Source: Bacteroidales bacterium (GTDB taxonomy: Bacteria; Bacteroidota; Bacteroidia; Bacteroidales; UBA3663). Taken from it: 64,000 nucleotides of DNA. Location of the stretch: contig JAFZBE010000063.1 of the NCBI GenBank assembly GCA_017561935.1, positions 62,001 to 126,000 of the forward strand, written 5' to 3'. Both the position numbers and the translations under genes were made by a program. The notes beneath the pieces were generated by a model, which worked only from the letters and a program-made list of their open reading frames with translations, had not been told where the DNA came from and did no database searches. Positions 34,451-43,689 of the stretch are shown here, in pieces (position 1 is the stretch's first letter; every line of letters begins with the position of its first letter).

Positions 34451-34996
34451 ATGGAATATATCAAAGTATCTGACAGAACGTTCAAATCCTATCTCAGCAA
34501 GGAGAGAATCCAAGCTGAGGTGACTCGTGTGGCCCAAGAGATATCGAAAGATTTCAAGGGCGTGGAGCGTCCGCTTTTCGTGTGTGTGCTCAATGGCGCA
34601 TTTGTCTTTGCTTCCGATCTCTTCCGTCAAATCACCTTGCCGGATGCCGAAATCACGTTCATACGCATGAAGTCGTACGAAGGCACACGAACCACTGGAA
34701 AGGTAAAGACCATCGTGGGACTGATTGAGAGCGTGGTGGATCGCGACGTTGTGATCGTTGAGGATATTGTAGATAGCGGTTATACGATGCAACGACTCAT
34801 TTCGCAACTGGGTGATCTGGGCGCCAAAAGCATCAAAGTGTGTTGCCTGCTCAAAAAGCCCGCAGCCATGAAGGTGACAGACCTGCAACTCGATTATGTG
34901 GCCCTAGAGATACCCAATGACTTTATTGTAGGCTACGGATTGGACTACAATGAGCAGGGACGCAACCTTCCTGACATCTGGGTGGTTAGCGAGTGA
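34451..34996 (+). CDS. hpt: Hypoxanthine phosphoribosyltransferase
   Basis: 181 aa, the normal length. The PRPP-binding loop is VEDIVDSGYT at residues 103-112, with LNGAFVFASDL and the flexible-loop region RMKSYEGTRTTG before it. The C-terminal FIVGYGLDYNEQGRNLPDIW contacts the purine. It salvages hypoxanthine or guanine to IMP or GMP. It lies upstream of adk, so two nucleotide-metabolism genes are adjacent, though adk has its own promoter element. Confidence 0.92.
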   Translation: MEYIKVSDRTFKSYLSKERIQAEVTRVAQEISKDFKGVERPLFVCVLNGAFVFASDLFRQITLPDAEITFIRMKSYEGTRTTGKVKTIVGLIESVVDRDVVIVEDIVDSGYTMQRLISQLGDLGAKSIKVCCLLKKPAAMKVTDLQLDYVALEIPNDFIVGYGLDYNEQGRNLPDIWVVSE

Positions 34997-35087
34997 GAAT
35001 TGATTACTTATGTTGTCAATTTTATGCGATATTTCTTCAAAACCCAAGTTTTTTGTTGGAAAATTTGTTTTCCAGATAAATTATGTT

Positions 35088-35095
35088 TACCTTTG
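35088..35095 (+). promoter_or_regulatory. -7 promoter element (TACCTTTG) of adk
   Basis: TACCTTTG about 60 bp before adk in an AT-rich 150-bp gap, so adk is probably also transcribed independently of hpt. Confidence 0.6.
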
Positions 35096-35154
35096 TCAAG
35101 TTTTTTTATGATTTTTCTAGAAAATAGTTATTTGTTTTTTAAGGTGAATTGAGT

Positions 35155-35730
35155 ATGTTGAATATTGTGATTTTCGGAGCCCCGGGTTCTGGCAAGGGCA
35201 CCCAGAGTGACAAGATCATTGAGGAGTATGGCGTTGAACATATCTCCACAGGTGATGTGCTTCGCGCAGAAATCAAGAAGGGCACCGAGCTCGGCAAACT
35301 TGCAGCCTCATATATCGACGAGGGCAATTTCATTCCAGATTCTCTCATGATCCAGATTCTTGCCTCTGTGCTGGATGCAGAGGGCAAGGATATCAAGGGT
35401 GTTATCTTTGATGGCTTCCCACGCACTATTCCTCAGGCCGTAGCGCTTGACGAAATGCTTTCTGAACGTGGCGAGAATGTTTCGGTCGTCATTGGCCTTG
35501 AGGTCGATGATGCAGAGCTTATCCATCGCATTGTGCTTCGTGGCAGGACTTCGGGACGACCTGATGACAATGAACATACTGCAAGACATCGTCTGGAGAA
35601 TTATCACCACATGACACAGCCTTTGAAGAAATATTATATTGACGAAGGGAAGTATGTCTCTATTCCTGGTGTGGGTGACATCAATGAAATCTTCTCTCAC
35701 ATCAAGAAGGTCATCGATGCTGTAAAATAG
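35155..35730 (+). CDS. adk: Adenylate kinase
   Basis: 191 aa. P-loop GAPGSGKGT at residues 8-16, AMP-binding STGDVLR, FDGFPRT, and a short LID (RGRTSGRPDDNEHTARHRL) with no zinc cysteines. It catalyses ATP + AMP to 2 ADP. ATG at 35155 is preceded by AAGGTGA; a TTG two codons earlier is not needed. A terminator follows. Confidence 0.95.
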   Translation: MLNIVIFGAPGSGKGTQSDKIIEEYGVEHISTGDVLRAEIKKGTELGKLAASYIDEGNFIPDSLMIQILASVLDAEGKDIKGVIFDGFPRTIPQAVALDEMLSERGENVSVVIGLEVDDAELIHRIVLRGRTSGRPDDNEHTARHRLENYHHMTQPLKKYYIDEGKYVSIPGVGDINEIFSHIKKVIDAVK

Positions 35731-35757
35731 GAGTGCATCAATCCCCTCGAATGTCAT

Positions 35758-35789
35758 AACCCCTGCCGCAGCTTGCTGTGACAGGGGTT
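35758..35789 (+). terminator. Terminator after adk
   Basis: AACCCCTG (35758-35765) pairs with CAGGGGTT (35782-35789), followed by CGTTTTC. Confidence 0.7.
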
Positions 35790-35868
35790 CGTTTTCACAA
35801 CGAATGTGAAAAAGATATTATTTTGGAAAATATTAGGGGAAATATTTGCAGAATTCGCGAAAATGTGC

Positions 35869-35876
35869 TATCTTTG
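35869..35876 (+). promoter_or_regulatory. -7 promoter element (TATCTTTG) of ruvX
   Basis: TATCTTTG 24 bp before ATG 35900. It rules out the in-frame start at 35846 and probably drives ruvX-def-recA. Confidence 0.7.
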
Positions 35877-35899
35877 CACGCGATAGAAAACTGACCGTT

Positions 35900-36355
35900 A
35901 TGGGACGCATCCTCAGTATTGATTATGGACGCAAGCGTACGGGCTTGGCTGTCACCGATCCGTTGCAGATCATTGCCAACGGCTTGACTACCATATCTAC
36001 GAAGGAACTCGAGAAATGGTTGATGGATTACATCACACGGGAGGGAGTGGAGCGTGTGGTTGTAGGGATGCCACGACGAATGAGTGGCGAGATGAGCGAA
36101 TCGTGGCAATACATCGAGCCTTTCCTCAATCGTTTGCATACTTTGCTGCCCGATTTGCCCATCGAACTGGTGGATGAGCGCTTCACCTCGAAGCTCGCTT
36201 CGCAGACCATCTTGATGAGCGGTGTAGGCAAGCAGCGTCGCCGTGAGGATAAGGGCATGATTGACGAGGTGTCGGCCACTATCATCCTTCAGCAGTGGAT
36301 GGACAACCGATCCATGCCTGGCTATACGGCGGTGATGTTCCCTTTGAAAGACTAG
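35900..36355 (+). CDS. ruvX: YqgF/RuvX putative Holliday-junction resolvase / rRNA nuclease
   Basis: 151 aa RNase H-like fold. ILSIDYGRKRTGLAV carries the first catalytic Asp (Asp8). VVVGMPRRMSGE and LVDERFTSKLA carry the conserved Glu region, and KGMIDEVSATIIL the last Asp. The family is implicated in 16S rRNA 5'-end maturation and perhaps junction resolution. It is followed by def and recA on the same strand, the usual ruvX-def pairing in Bacteroidota. Confidence 0.9.
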   Translation: MGRILSIDYGRKRTGLAVTDPLQIIANGLTTISTKELEKWLMDYITREGVERVVVGMPRRMSGEMSESWQYIEPFLNRLHTLLPDLPIELVDERFTSKLASQTILMSGVGKQRRREDKGMIDEVSATIILQQWMDNRSMPGYTAVMFPLKD

Positions 36356-36359
36356 CGAC

Positions 36360-36404
36360 TCTAGATATTCTAGATGTTCTAGATGCTCTAGAGACTCCAG
36401 ATAA
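36360..36404. repeat. Five 9-bp tandem repeats between ruvX and def
   Basis: TCTAGATAT, TCTAGATGT, TCTAGATGC, TCTAGAGAC and TCCAGATAA follow each other without a gap. A degenerate microsatellite filling the whole spacer before def; it could vary in copy number. Confidence 0.75.
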
Positions 36405-36422
36405 CTAAGAAAAAACGAAGAT

Positions 36423-36977
36423 ATGATATTACCGATTTACTTATATGGCGAGCCGGTGCTCCGAAAGGAAGCCGAGGAAGTGCCCGAGGACTATCCAGAA
36501 CTCAAGACACTCGCCGAGAATATGTTCCAGACGATGGAGAAGGCCAATGGCGTAGGTCTGGCGGCTCCACAAGTGGGATTGGCCTTGCGCATGTTTGTGG
36601 TTGATGGCAATGGACTGGCCGAGGATTATCCTGAGTGCCGGGGTGTGCGTCGTTGCATGATCAATCCTGAGATTGTGGAAGAGAGCAAAGAGACCAATGT
36701 CAAGGATGAAGGTTGCCTTTCGATACCCGGTGTTTATGAAGGCGTGAAGCGTCCCGATTGGATTGTGATCAACTATCTTGACGAGAATCTTGTGGAGCAT
36801 GAGGAACGCCTTGAGGGTTTTGCTGCCCGTATGGTATTGCATGAGTATGACCACCTCGATGGAAAGATGTTCATCGATAAAGTATCACCACTGCGCAGAC
36901 CCTTCATCAAGAACAAACTCCAGGCCATCCTTAAAGGCAAGAACCACCCCGACTACAAGCATTGTTCACTGCGATGA
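36423..36977 (+). CDS. def: Peptide deformylase
   Basis: 184 aa. All three motifs are present: GVGLAAPQVG at residues 43-52, EGCLSIPG at 96-103 with metal ligand Cys98, and HEYDHLDG with metal ligands His140 and His144 and catalytic Glu141. It removes the formyl group from nascent proteins, an essential function. It lies between ruvX and recA. Confidence 0.96.
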   Translation: MILPIYLYGEPVLRKEAEEVPEDYPELKTLAENMFQTMEKANGVGLAAPQVGLALRMFVVDGNGLAEDYPECRGVRRCMINPEIVEESKETNVKDEGCLSIPGVYEGVKRPDWIVINYLDENLVEHEERLEGFAARMVLHEYDHLDGKMFIDKVSPLRRPFIKNKLQAILKGKNHPDYKHCSLR

Positions 36978-37027
36978 CTTGGGAGTTATTTTCAACATCG
37001 ATTCGATAATTTTAAATCATAATAAAA

Positions 37028-38095
37028 ATGGCAAAGGTACAGAAAGAAACCGCCCCATTGAGCGACAAGATGAAAGCGTTGCAGATGGCGATGGAAAAGA
37101 TTGACAAGACCTTCGGTAAAGGTTCCATCATGCGTATGGGCGAAGAGAAGGTCGAAGAGGTAGAGGTGATTCCTACGGGTTCGATTGGTTTGAATGCAGC
37201 TCTTGGCGTTGGAGGTTATCCCAAGGGACGCATTATCGAGATCTATGGCCCGGAATCATCAGGTAAGACCACATTGGCCATCCATGCTATTGCTGAGGCT
37301 CAAAAGAAGGGTGGTATTGCAGCCTTCATCGATGCTGAGCATGCCTTCGATCGTTTCTATGCCGAGAAGTTGGGTGTCGATACTGACAACCTGCTCATCT
37401 CGCAGCCCGACAATGGGGAACAGGCACTCGAAATAGCCGACAACCTGATTCGTTCGGCCGCTATCGATATCATCGTCATTGACTCGGTGGCTGCCTTGAC
37501 ACCAAAGGCCGAGATCGAGGGTGACATGGGAGACAACAAGGTAGGTCTGCAGGCTCGTTTGATGAGTCAGGCGTTGCGCAAGCTCACCTCGGCTATCAAC
37601 CAGACCAAGACCGTATGCATCTTCATCAATCAGCTTCGTGAGAAGATTGGCATCATGTTCGGTAATCCGGAGACTACCACGGGTGGCAATGCCTTGAAGT
37701 TCTACGCATCGGTACGCCTCGATATCCGTCGTGTCACCAGCATCAAGTCGGGTGATCAGGTATTGGGCAATCAGGTGCGCGTGAAGGTTGTCAAGAATAA
37801 GGTGGCTCCTCCTTTCCGCAAGGCAGAGTTTGACATTATGTTTGGCGAGGGTATCAGCCGTTCCGGCGAAATCGTCGATTTGGGTGTGGAATATGGTGTA
37901 ATAAAGAAAAGCGGTTCATTCTTCAGCTACAATGGTACCAAGCTGGCCCAGGGACGTGATGCAACTAAACAGCTCATGCTCGACAATCCCGAGTTGGCTG
38001 ATGAGATCGAGGCTCTCATCATGAACAAGCTCAAAGGCACTGAGCTCCCCGAGGAACCACTGACACCAGAAGAGACTGCGGCCAGCGAGTATTGA
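37028..38095 (+). CDS. recA: RecA recombinase
   Basis: 355 aa, standard length. Walker A GPESSGKT at residues 74-81, then [40 protein letters not shown] (Walker B and L1) and the L2 region around [20 protein letters not shown]. It catalyses strand exchange in homologous recombination and activates SOS cleavage where that exists. No LexA-type operator was recognised upstream. It lies 50 bp after def, and a strong terminator follows. Confidence 0.98.
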   Translation: MAKVQKETAPLSDKMKALQMAMEKIDKTFGKGSIMRMGEEKVEEVEVIPTGSIGLNAALGVGGYPKGRIIEIYGPESSGKTTLAIHAIAEAQKKGGIAAFIDAEHAFDRFYAEKLGVDTDNLLISQPDNGEQALEIADNLIRSAAIDIIVIDSVAALTPKAEIEGDMGDNKVGLQARLMSQALRKLTSAINQTKTVCIFINQLREKIGIMFGNPETTTGGNALKFYASVRLDIRRVTSIKSGDQVLGNQVRVKVVKNKVAPPFRKAEFDIMFGEGISRSGEIVDLGVEYGVIKKSGSFFSYNGTKLAQGRDATKQLMLDNPELADEIEALIMNKLKGTELPEEPLTPEETAASEY

Positions 38096-38121
38096 TATTC
38101 CCGAAAAACGAAAAGAAAAAC

Positions 38122-38157
38122 CAGAGGCAACGTGACAGTTTGTTCACGTTGCCTCTG
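38122..38157 (+). terminator. Strong terminator after recA
   Basis: CAGAGGCAACGTGA (38122-38135) pairs perfectly with TCACGTTGCCTCTG (38144-38157), a 14-bp stem with an 8-nt loop, between convergent genes. Confidence 0.8.
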
Positions 38158-38188
38158 AACTATTAATAATATGTGTGTGTAAGTATTT

Positions 38189-38821
38189 TTACCTGATAAC
38201 CACCTTGCGAGAAGCACCGTTCTGCTTGATGATGTAGATGCCTTTGGTAAGCCCCTTGGTGCTTTCGGCAATCTTCTTTCCGCAGAGGTTATAGACTTCC
38301 ATCTTGTTCTGATCGTTTGTCACCTTGTCGATGCCCTGTGCATCGGTGTCGAATTGAACGGTAATGGAGGTGCAGTCCTCGGGATCGAGAGTACAATAAG
38401 CCTTGAGCTCGACAGAACCCTTAAAGGATTTTGAGTCGAAAACCTGTGCATGCAGCCAATTGTTGCCCTGCTCAACGGTAGCACCTGGTAGGATAGCATC
38501 CTTATAGTTGGTGGTGAGTTCGTTGCCATCATTTGGCCATGCCATGCAGTTGCCATTGGGGCAGAATTCGATCCCCTTATAGTTGTCCTTACCTATGCAG
38601 GTCAAGGTTAGCTTGGATGCATCTTCGCTGACGTTCTTGATATAAATGGCAGCCTGCATCTCAATCATGAAGTCGAAATCTTCATACTCCGAGATGGTCA
38701 CTGTGCCACCATTGGGAATGACCTCATCGCCGTACATGAAGGCAAATGTAGTCTCCTCCTGAGCCATAAGGGCCGAGGAGCAGAGAATGAGGGCAATTAT
38801 CGTGGAGTACAGTTTCTTCAT
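38189..38821 (-). CDS. Small secreted protein with T9SS sorting domain
   Basis: 210 aa. A signal peptide (KKLYSTIIALILCSSALMAQ) is followed by an Ig-like beta domain of unknown family with three Cys-containing segments (FCPNGNC, YCTLDPEDC). The C-terminal ~45 residues (KMEVYNLCGKKIAESTKGLT, then GIYIIKQNGASRKVVI) match the type A T9SS sorting signal, so it is exported and may be attached to the surface. It has its own TATATTTG promoter at 38868-38875. Its function is unknown; a small adhesin or binding protein is possible. Confidence 0.82.
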   Translation of the reverse strand: MKKLYSTIIALILCSSALMAQEETTFAFMYGDEVIPNGGTVTISEYEDFDFMIEMQAAIYIKNVSEDASKLTLTCIGKDNYKGIEFCPNGNCMAWPNDGNELTTNYKDAILPGATVEQGNNWLHAQVFDSKSFKGSVELKAYCTLDPEDCTSITVQFDTDAQGIDKVTNDQNKMEVYNLCGKKIAESTKGLTKGIYIIKQNGASRKVVIR

Positions 38822-38867
38822 TATGTATTTTGTTGAGATAGTATAATTGTTTTTCCTATATCGGGTG

Positions 38868-38875
38868 CAAATATA
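38868..38875 (-). promoter_or_regulatory. -7 promoter element (TATATTTG)
   Basis: CAAATATA on the plus strand, about 47 bp before the T9SS-cargo gene; it excludes the upstream in-frame ATG at 38887. Confidence 0.65.
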
Positions 38876-38972
38876 CTCACTTTTCATAAATAATGCAAAT
38901 ATTTCTGAAAAAAACTGTTGTCAGATACAATAAATACCTTAATTTGCAGCCAATGGATGACAAAATGCAAGA

Positions 38973-40004
38973 TTATTCCTTGACATGACGCTCCTCTTCC
39001 TTCTTGCTTGATAACATGCCGCATGCGGCATAAATATCTTCGCCACGAGAGGCACGGATGGTGGTGATCAAACCATGCTGGCAAAGATAGTCGCGAAATG
39101 CCTCCATGGCCTTGAGATCGGAGCTCTTGAGCTCCACATCGGGGATGGCGTGGAAACGGATGAGGTTAACCTTGCAAGGCAGTCCTTTGAGCAAGCGAAG
39201 CAACGCTTGAGCATGATGCCGGTCATCATTGAGACCACGGAAGACAATGTATTCGAAGGTGAGTTCGCGCTGATGTGTCCAGTCGTAGGTCTTGAGCAAA
39301 GCGATGACCTCGCTGATAGGATAAGCTTTCTGTACGGGCATCAGCCTTTGTCGCTCGTCGGCAAAAGGAGAGTGGAGGGAGATGGCAAGATTGCAATGGC
39401 TCTCCTGCAGGAAATCGGGAAGGTGCTGCATTTGTCCGATGGTCGATACGGTGACGCGCTTGGGACTCCACGCCATACCCCAAGGTGCGGTGATGATGTC
39501 AAGGGCCTTGCGTAGTTCTTTCCAGTTGTCGAGCGGCTCACCCATGCCCATGAAGACAAGGTTGGTAAGTTGCGATGACTCGGGGATGGCGAAGATTTGA
39601 TTGATGATCTGATGAGCGGAGAGTTGTCCGTTGAAGCCTTGTTTGCCAGTCATGCAGAAATAGCAATTCATCTTGCAGCCAATCTGGCTGGAGATGCAGA
39701 GTGTGGCACGCTCATGTTCGGGCAGATAAACGGTCTCGATGGGCTTTCCCGCAGGAGTGGCGAATAGATAGCGAATGGTGCCGTCGGTTGAACGGGCTGC
39801 ACCTATCGGCTCTTTGTATCCGATAGTGTATTCCGATGCTAGCATAGAGCGATTGTCCTTCGAGAGATTGGTCATCTCGTCGATGGAGCGCACGCGTTTC
39901 ATGTAGAGCCATTGGGCAATCTGCTTGGCCGCAAATTTCGGCATGCCGAGCGTGTCGGTTATCTCCTGCAGTTCGATGATTGTCTTACCTAAAAGTGGAG
40001 TCAT
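38973..40004 (-). CDS. rlmN: 23S rRNA/tRNA adenine-C2 methyltransferase RlmN
   Basis: 343 aa radical-SAM enzyme. The iron-sulfur motif is CKMNCYFC (Cys110, Cys114, Cys117), with MGMGEPLDNW after it and the conserved C-terminal catalytic Cys in IYAACGML. It methylates A2503 of 23S rRNA and A37 of some tRNAs. The start at 40004 (MTPLLGKTIIEL) was chosen because an upstream in-frame ATG overlaps the terminator at 40024-40055. Confidence 0.95.
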   Translation of the reverse strand: MTPLLGKTIIELQEITDTLGMPKFAAKQIAQWLYMKRVRSIDEMTNLSKDNRSMLASEYTIGYKEPIGAARSTDGTIRYLFATPAGKPIETVYLPEHERATLCISSQIGCKMNCYFCMTGKQGFNGQLSAHQIINQIFAIPESSQLTNLVFMGMGEPLDNWKELRKALDIITAPWGMAWSPKRVTVSTIGQMQHLPDFLQESHCNLAISLHSPFADERQRLMPVQKAYPISEVIALLKTYDWTHQRELTFEYIVFRGLNDDRHHAQALLRLLKGLPCKVNLIRFHAIPDVELKSSDLKAMEAFRDYLCQHGLITTIRASRGEDIYAACGMLSSKKEEERHVKE

Positions 40005-40023
40005 GGTTTTCTTTTGGGAATGG

Positions 40024-40055
40024 AAAAGGACGGGCAAGTTGCTGTCCGTCCTTTT
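40024..40055. terminator. Terminator between the PpiD-like gene and rlmN
   Basis: AAAAGGACGG (40024-40033) pairs with CCGTCCTTTT (40046-40055). It lies just after the PpiD-like gene on the minus strand. Confidence 0.7.
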
Positions 40056-40100
40056 TCGTTGATGGCCCATGCTTCAGGCGATGGGCTTGGATGCATCTGA

Positions 40101-42188
40101 TTAATAGAAGTTGATGCGGTTGTCCTCGATCTTGGCGTTTTCGGTCAGGACCTGAAGGGCTGCATTGGCTGCCTGGGCATAGTCGCGGCTACGAGCTACT
40201 GACTCGAGGCGAGCCTTCTCGTCGTAAGTGAGGCCCTTGTCGTTCTTGCTGAGCAACTGGAGGGCAACGACAACATTGCGACCGGCAACGGTGAGCACAT
40301 CACCAGGATTGGCCTTGAGGGCAGCCTCGAAGATCTTTGGCTCGGAACCCAGACCAACCACATTGCTGAGGTTGAAGTTGACAAACTTAGCGGTGTCGAT
40401 GCTGGCACCATTGAAGGCAGCAGCATAGCCAGCGAGGGTTTTGTCGGCTACGGCATCGAAGTCGGCACAGAGCTTCTCGACCTTCTTGAGCGGCAGGACG
40501 TTGAACTGAGCAAGCTGCTTGTAGAACGTGGTGTCGTTGATGTCGAGGTAACCCTTCTCAATGTCGCCGGTGATGGCTACCACGAGAAGGTTGTCGCCTG
40601 TCTCGATGATGTCGCTGACGTCTCCCTTCTTGTTTTGGAAGGCGAACTGCACTGCCCTGCGGGCATCCTGCACGCCACCTACATTGTAAGAGGTGGAGTA
40701 GAGGGTGGTAGGCGTCATCATGAAGCCTTCAGCACGAGCGCTGTCCATCATTGAACGAACGTCCTTGTAGGTGGTGAGGAAGCGATTGAGCTTGCCATAT
40801 TCCTCGCCACGGGTGCGTGTCGAAGGATAAACTTCGTTGGCATAGATAGCTACCTTAGCAAGGGCTACGGGAGCAGTCTTCTTGGTCACCTTGCAAACAA
40901 AGTGAGCATTGTCGTTCATGTCGTGGATGAAAGTGTTGCCAACGGCGCAAGAGCGAATCTTGTTGCGAAGGTCATTGCCAAAGTTCTGCAGGAGAGAAGG
41001 ATCCTCCATCCAGCCTACGAACTTCTGCTGCTGGTCGTAGGAAGCAAGGGCGGTGGTGGCGTTGGATGAAGCCGCAAGAACAGCCTTGATGCTGTCGGCC
41101 TCAGTTGTGGTAGGAACAACTACCATAGCCAGTTCGATGGAATCAGGAGCTACGGTCTTGTCGAGGATACGAGCCATCATGTAGTAGTCGCCACTCTCGC
41201 GGTGGGGCTCCAAAATGGCGCCGACGCCATTGTTCTGCACGAACTCCTTGGTGTCGCCCTCAAAGTTGCTGACTGGTACCCAGGCATCCATATAGGAGAT
41301 GGAAGAGTTGCCGTTCACCAGTTCGGTCACCTCATCGGTGGTAGCAAACTCGTCGCGCAGGGCCTTGATGTCGGCTTCAGCCTGTGCGTAATCCTCGTCG
41401 CTAGGACGAAGGGCTACGTTGATGTAGCTCACGTTGCGACGTTCAGCATTAAGCTTATAGTTGCGCTTGGTGCTGTTGTAGTACTTCTCGACGTCATTCT
41501 TGCTCACGCTTACCACTGAATCGGGAACGCTGCTTGCATATTGCTTGACATATGCAAAGTTGCACTCGGTATTGTCGCCGTTGAAGTTGTCCTTGGCTTC
41601 AAGCTTGTTGGGAGCAACAGCTGCGGCTACAAGGCCGGTATATTTCTCGACAAGACGATTCAGGGCAACCTGGTTCTCGATTTCCATCCAGTTCTGTTCC
41701 GAGAAGAAAGGATTCTGCTGAGCTGCCTGCTCAAAACCATCGGTGGTGATGAGGTTGACAAAGTAGGAAACGACCTGGGAGGCCTGCTGTCCGAACATCT
41801 GGGTAAGGATAGGAGACATGTTCTGTCCCTGAACGAGCTCGTTGATCTCGTCTTTGGTAACTACGATGCCGAATTTATCACAAGCCTTCTCGATGAGGGT
41901 CTTGGTGACGATCTCCTGATAAACTTGATTGTTGAGCTGCTGGGTGCTCTGGTTGTCAAGCTCCTGGCCCTGCATGGCCTTCACGAAATCCTGACGACGC
42001 TGACGTGCAGCCTCATAACTCTCATAGGTTACTTTTTCGCCGTCAATGGTCACGACCTTATCGCGTCGGCTCTGTACGATGGAGCTGGAGCTTGTGATCA
42101 AGTCTCCGACAATGAATGCTACCATTGCCAAACCCACGATAACCAAGAGGAGAATGGAATGGTTTCTGATGCGTTGTAATACTGCCAT
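40101..42188 (-). CDS. PpiD/SurA-type periplasmic folding factor
   Basis: 695 aa. An N-terminal transmembrane anchor (SILLLVIVGLAMVAFIVGDL) is followed by a SurA_N-like chaperone domain (KVTYESYEAARQRRQDFVKA to about residue 230), then repeated alpha/beta modules. One (FAFQNKKGDVSDIIETGDNL) resembles a degenerate parvulin (rotamase) domain. It is inner-membrane anchored and faces the periplasm, probably helping outer-membrane or secreted proteins fold. This is the Bacteroidota PpiD-like family. Confidence 0.88.
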   Translation of the reverse strand: MAVLQRIRNHSILLLVIVGLAMVAFIVGDLITSSSSIVQSRRDKVVTIDGEKVTYESYEAARQRRQDFVKAMQGQELDNQSTQQLNNQVYQEIVTKTLIEKACDKFGIVVTKDEINELVQGQNMSPILTQMFGQQASQVVSYFVNLITTDGFEQAAQQNPFFSEQNWMEIENQVALNRLVEKYTGLVAAAVAPNKLEAKDNFNGDNTECNFAYVKQYASSVPDSVVSVSKNDVEKYYNSTKRNYKLNAERRNVSYINVALRPSDEDYAQAEADIKALRDEFATTDEVTELVNGNSSISYMDAWVPVSNFEGDTKEFVQNNGVGAILEPHRESGDYYMMARILDKTVAPDSIELAMVVVPTTTEADSIKAVLAASSNATTALASYDQQQKFVGWMEDPSLLQNFGNDLRNKIRSCAVGNTFIHDMNDNAHFVCKVTKKTAPVALAKVAIYANEVYPSTRTRGEEYGKLNRFLTTYKDVRSMMDSARAEGFMMTPTTLYSTSYNVGGVQDARRAVQFAFQNKKGDVSDIIETGDNLLVVAITGDIEKGYLDINDTTFYKQLAQFNVLPLKKVEKLCADFDAVADKTLAGYAAAFNGASIDTAKFVNFNLSNVVGLGSEPKIFEAALKANPGDVLTVAGRNVVVALQLLSKNDKGLTYDEKARLESVARSRDYAQAANAALQVLTENAKIEDNRINFY

Positions 42189-42360
42189 TTGTTTTAATGT
42201 ATTTTGTTATATTATTATTATTCAGTGTTCGAACCGCTTGTGTAAGGGGGTCAAAGTGCACAAAATCGGACGCGAATATACATAATTAATTTCAATTCTC
42301 GAACAAATTTGCGGATTTTTTTGCTAAAAACGTGTAAAATTGTTCCAATTCTTTCAATTC

Positions 42361-43689
42361 TCACTCTTCACTTGGCAAATTTGACAACTTAACAAGCTCA
42401 ATTTTGGTGGCACTGGTCTTCACTACGGTCAGACTGATCTGTTCATCGTCGAGAGTGATGGTGTCACCAACTTTGGGCATGGTCTGCAGGTGGTGGAGGA
42501 TGAGGCCAGCTAAGGTCTGGTATTCGTCGCTTTCGGGCAGGTTGAGTTCGAGATCCTCGTTGATGTGGCTGATCTCAAGGCGTCCGCTAAGTTCCCATTC
42601 GTGGTCGTTCACCTTGTTCTCGATGAGTTGAACCTGATCGTGTTCGTCCTCGATGTCGCCGATAATCTCCTCGAAGAGGTCTTCCGTGGTAATGACTCCT
42701 GCTGTGCCGCCAAACTCATCGACCACAGCGGCAATGGACTTCTTGTGTTCCATCAGCATACGCAGCAGTTTAGGCGCAGCCATCGATTCGGGTACAAAAA
42801 GGATAGGGATGATCTTTTGTTGCCACTGGTGAGGGCGACGGAACATTTCACTTGAATGGATGTAACCGATGAGGTTGTCGATATCCTCCTTATAGACGGG
42901 GATTTTCGAGTAGCCGGTTTCGACAAAGAGTTGGTTAAGCTCCTTGAAGGGCGTATCGATAGAGACGGCAGTGAGTTCGGAACGTGGAATCATGCAGTCG
43001 CGCACTTTGACTTCCGAGAAGTCGAGGACGTTCTTGAAGAGCTGAAGCTCCTGCAGATTGTCGTCATCGTCGGCCTTGCTGAGGCCGCTGTGGTTCTTTG
43101 TGTCGTCCTTTTCGTCATCATCGTCGGCGTTCTCAATACCTTTTTGCACGAAGAAGTCGAGATCAACACGGGTGAGTTCTCCTTGTTTCTCCTTGATGAT
43201 GGGCATGCCGAAAAGACGCAGGATGCCATGGCTCAGCATGGTGCTAAAGAGAGAGATGGGGGAGAGGATCCAGTAGATCAGCCAAAGCGGCACCGCAAAG
43301 ATGCGTAGCATCATGTTGGGGTTCATCTTGAATAGCGTCTTGGGCAGATATTCAGCGGTGAACAGGATGATGATGGTCGAAAAAACGGTCTGTGTGAGCA
43401 CTACTATGAAATCGTTCTCCGAAATGTATTCACGTATCGGCGACTCCATAAGTTGGGCCATTAAGATACCGTAGATGATGAGGGCAATATTGTTACCCAC
43501 CAGCATGGTACTGATGAAACGCTCGGAGTGATTGTAGAAGTATTGCAGGATGCGTGCAACCCAACCACCCTCCTGTTTGTCGAGTTCCAGGCGGATGCGA
43601 TCGGCCGAGATGAAGGCCATCTCCATACCGCTGAAGAACGCACTGAACAGGAGTGTCAGTAAGATGCAGATCAATAGGGAATAGCTCAT
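42361..43689 (-). CDS. CNNM/CorC-HlyC family membrane protein
   Basis: 442 aa. DUF21 transmembrane domain at residues 1-170 (ILLTLLFSAFFSGMEMAFIS start motif), then an acidic linker with runs of Asp (ENADDDDEKDDTKNHSG), a CBS-domain pair (MIPRSELTAVSIDTPFKELN; AVVDEFGGTAGVITTEDLFE) and a CorC_HlyC C-terminal domain. Members act in divalent-cation (Mg/Co) efflux or homeostasis; some were labelled hemolysins. It overlaps lptC by four bases (ATGA), so the two are translationally coupled. Confidence 0.93.
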   Translation of the reverse strand: MSYSLLICILLTLLFSAFFSGMEMAFISADRIRLELDKQEGGWVARILQYFYNHSERFISTMLVGNNIALIIYGILMAQLMESPIREYISENDFIVVLTQTVFSTIIILFTAEYLPKTLFKMNPNMMLRIFAVPLWLIYWILSPISLFSTMLSHGILRLFGMPIIKEKQGELTRVDLDFFVQKGIENADDDDEKDDTKNHSGLSKADDDDNLQELQLFKNVLDFSEVKVRDCMIPRSELTAVSIDTPFKELNQLFVETGYSKIPVYKEDIDNLIGYIHSSEMFRRPHQWQQKIIPILFVPESMAAPKLLRMLMEHKKSIAAVVDEFGGTAGVITTEDLFEEIIGDIEDEHDQVQLIENKVNDHEWELSGRLEISHINEDLELNLPESDEYQTLAGLILHHLQTMPKVGDTITLDDEQISLTVVKTSATKIELVKLSNLPSEE

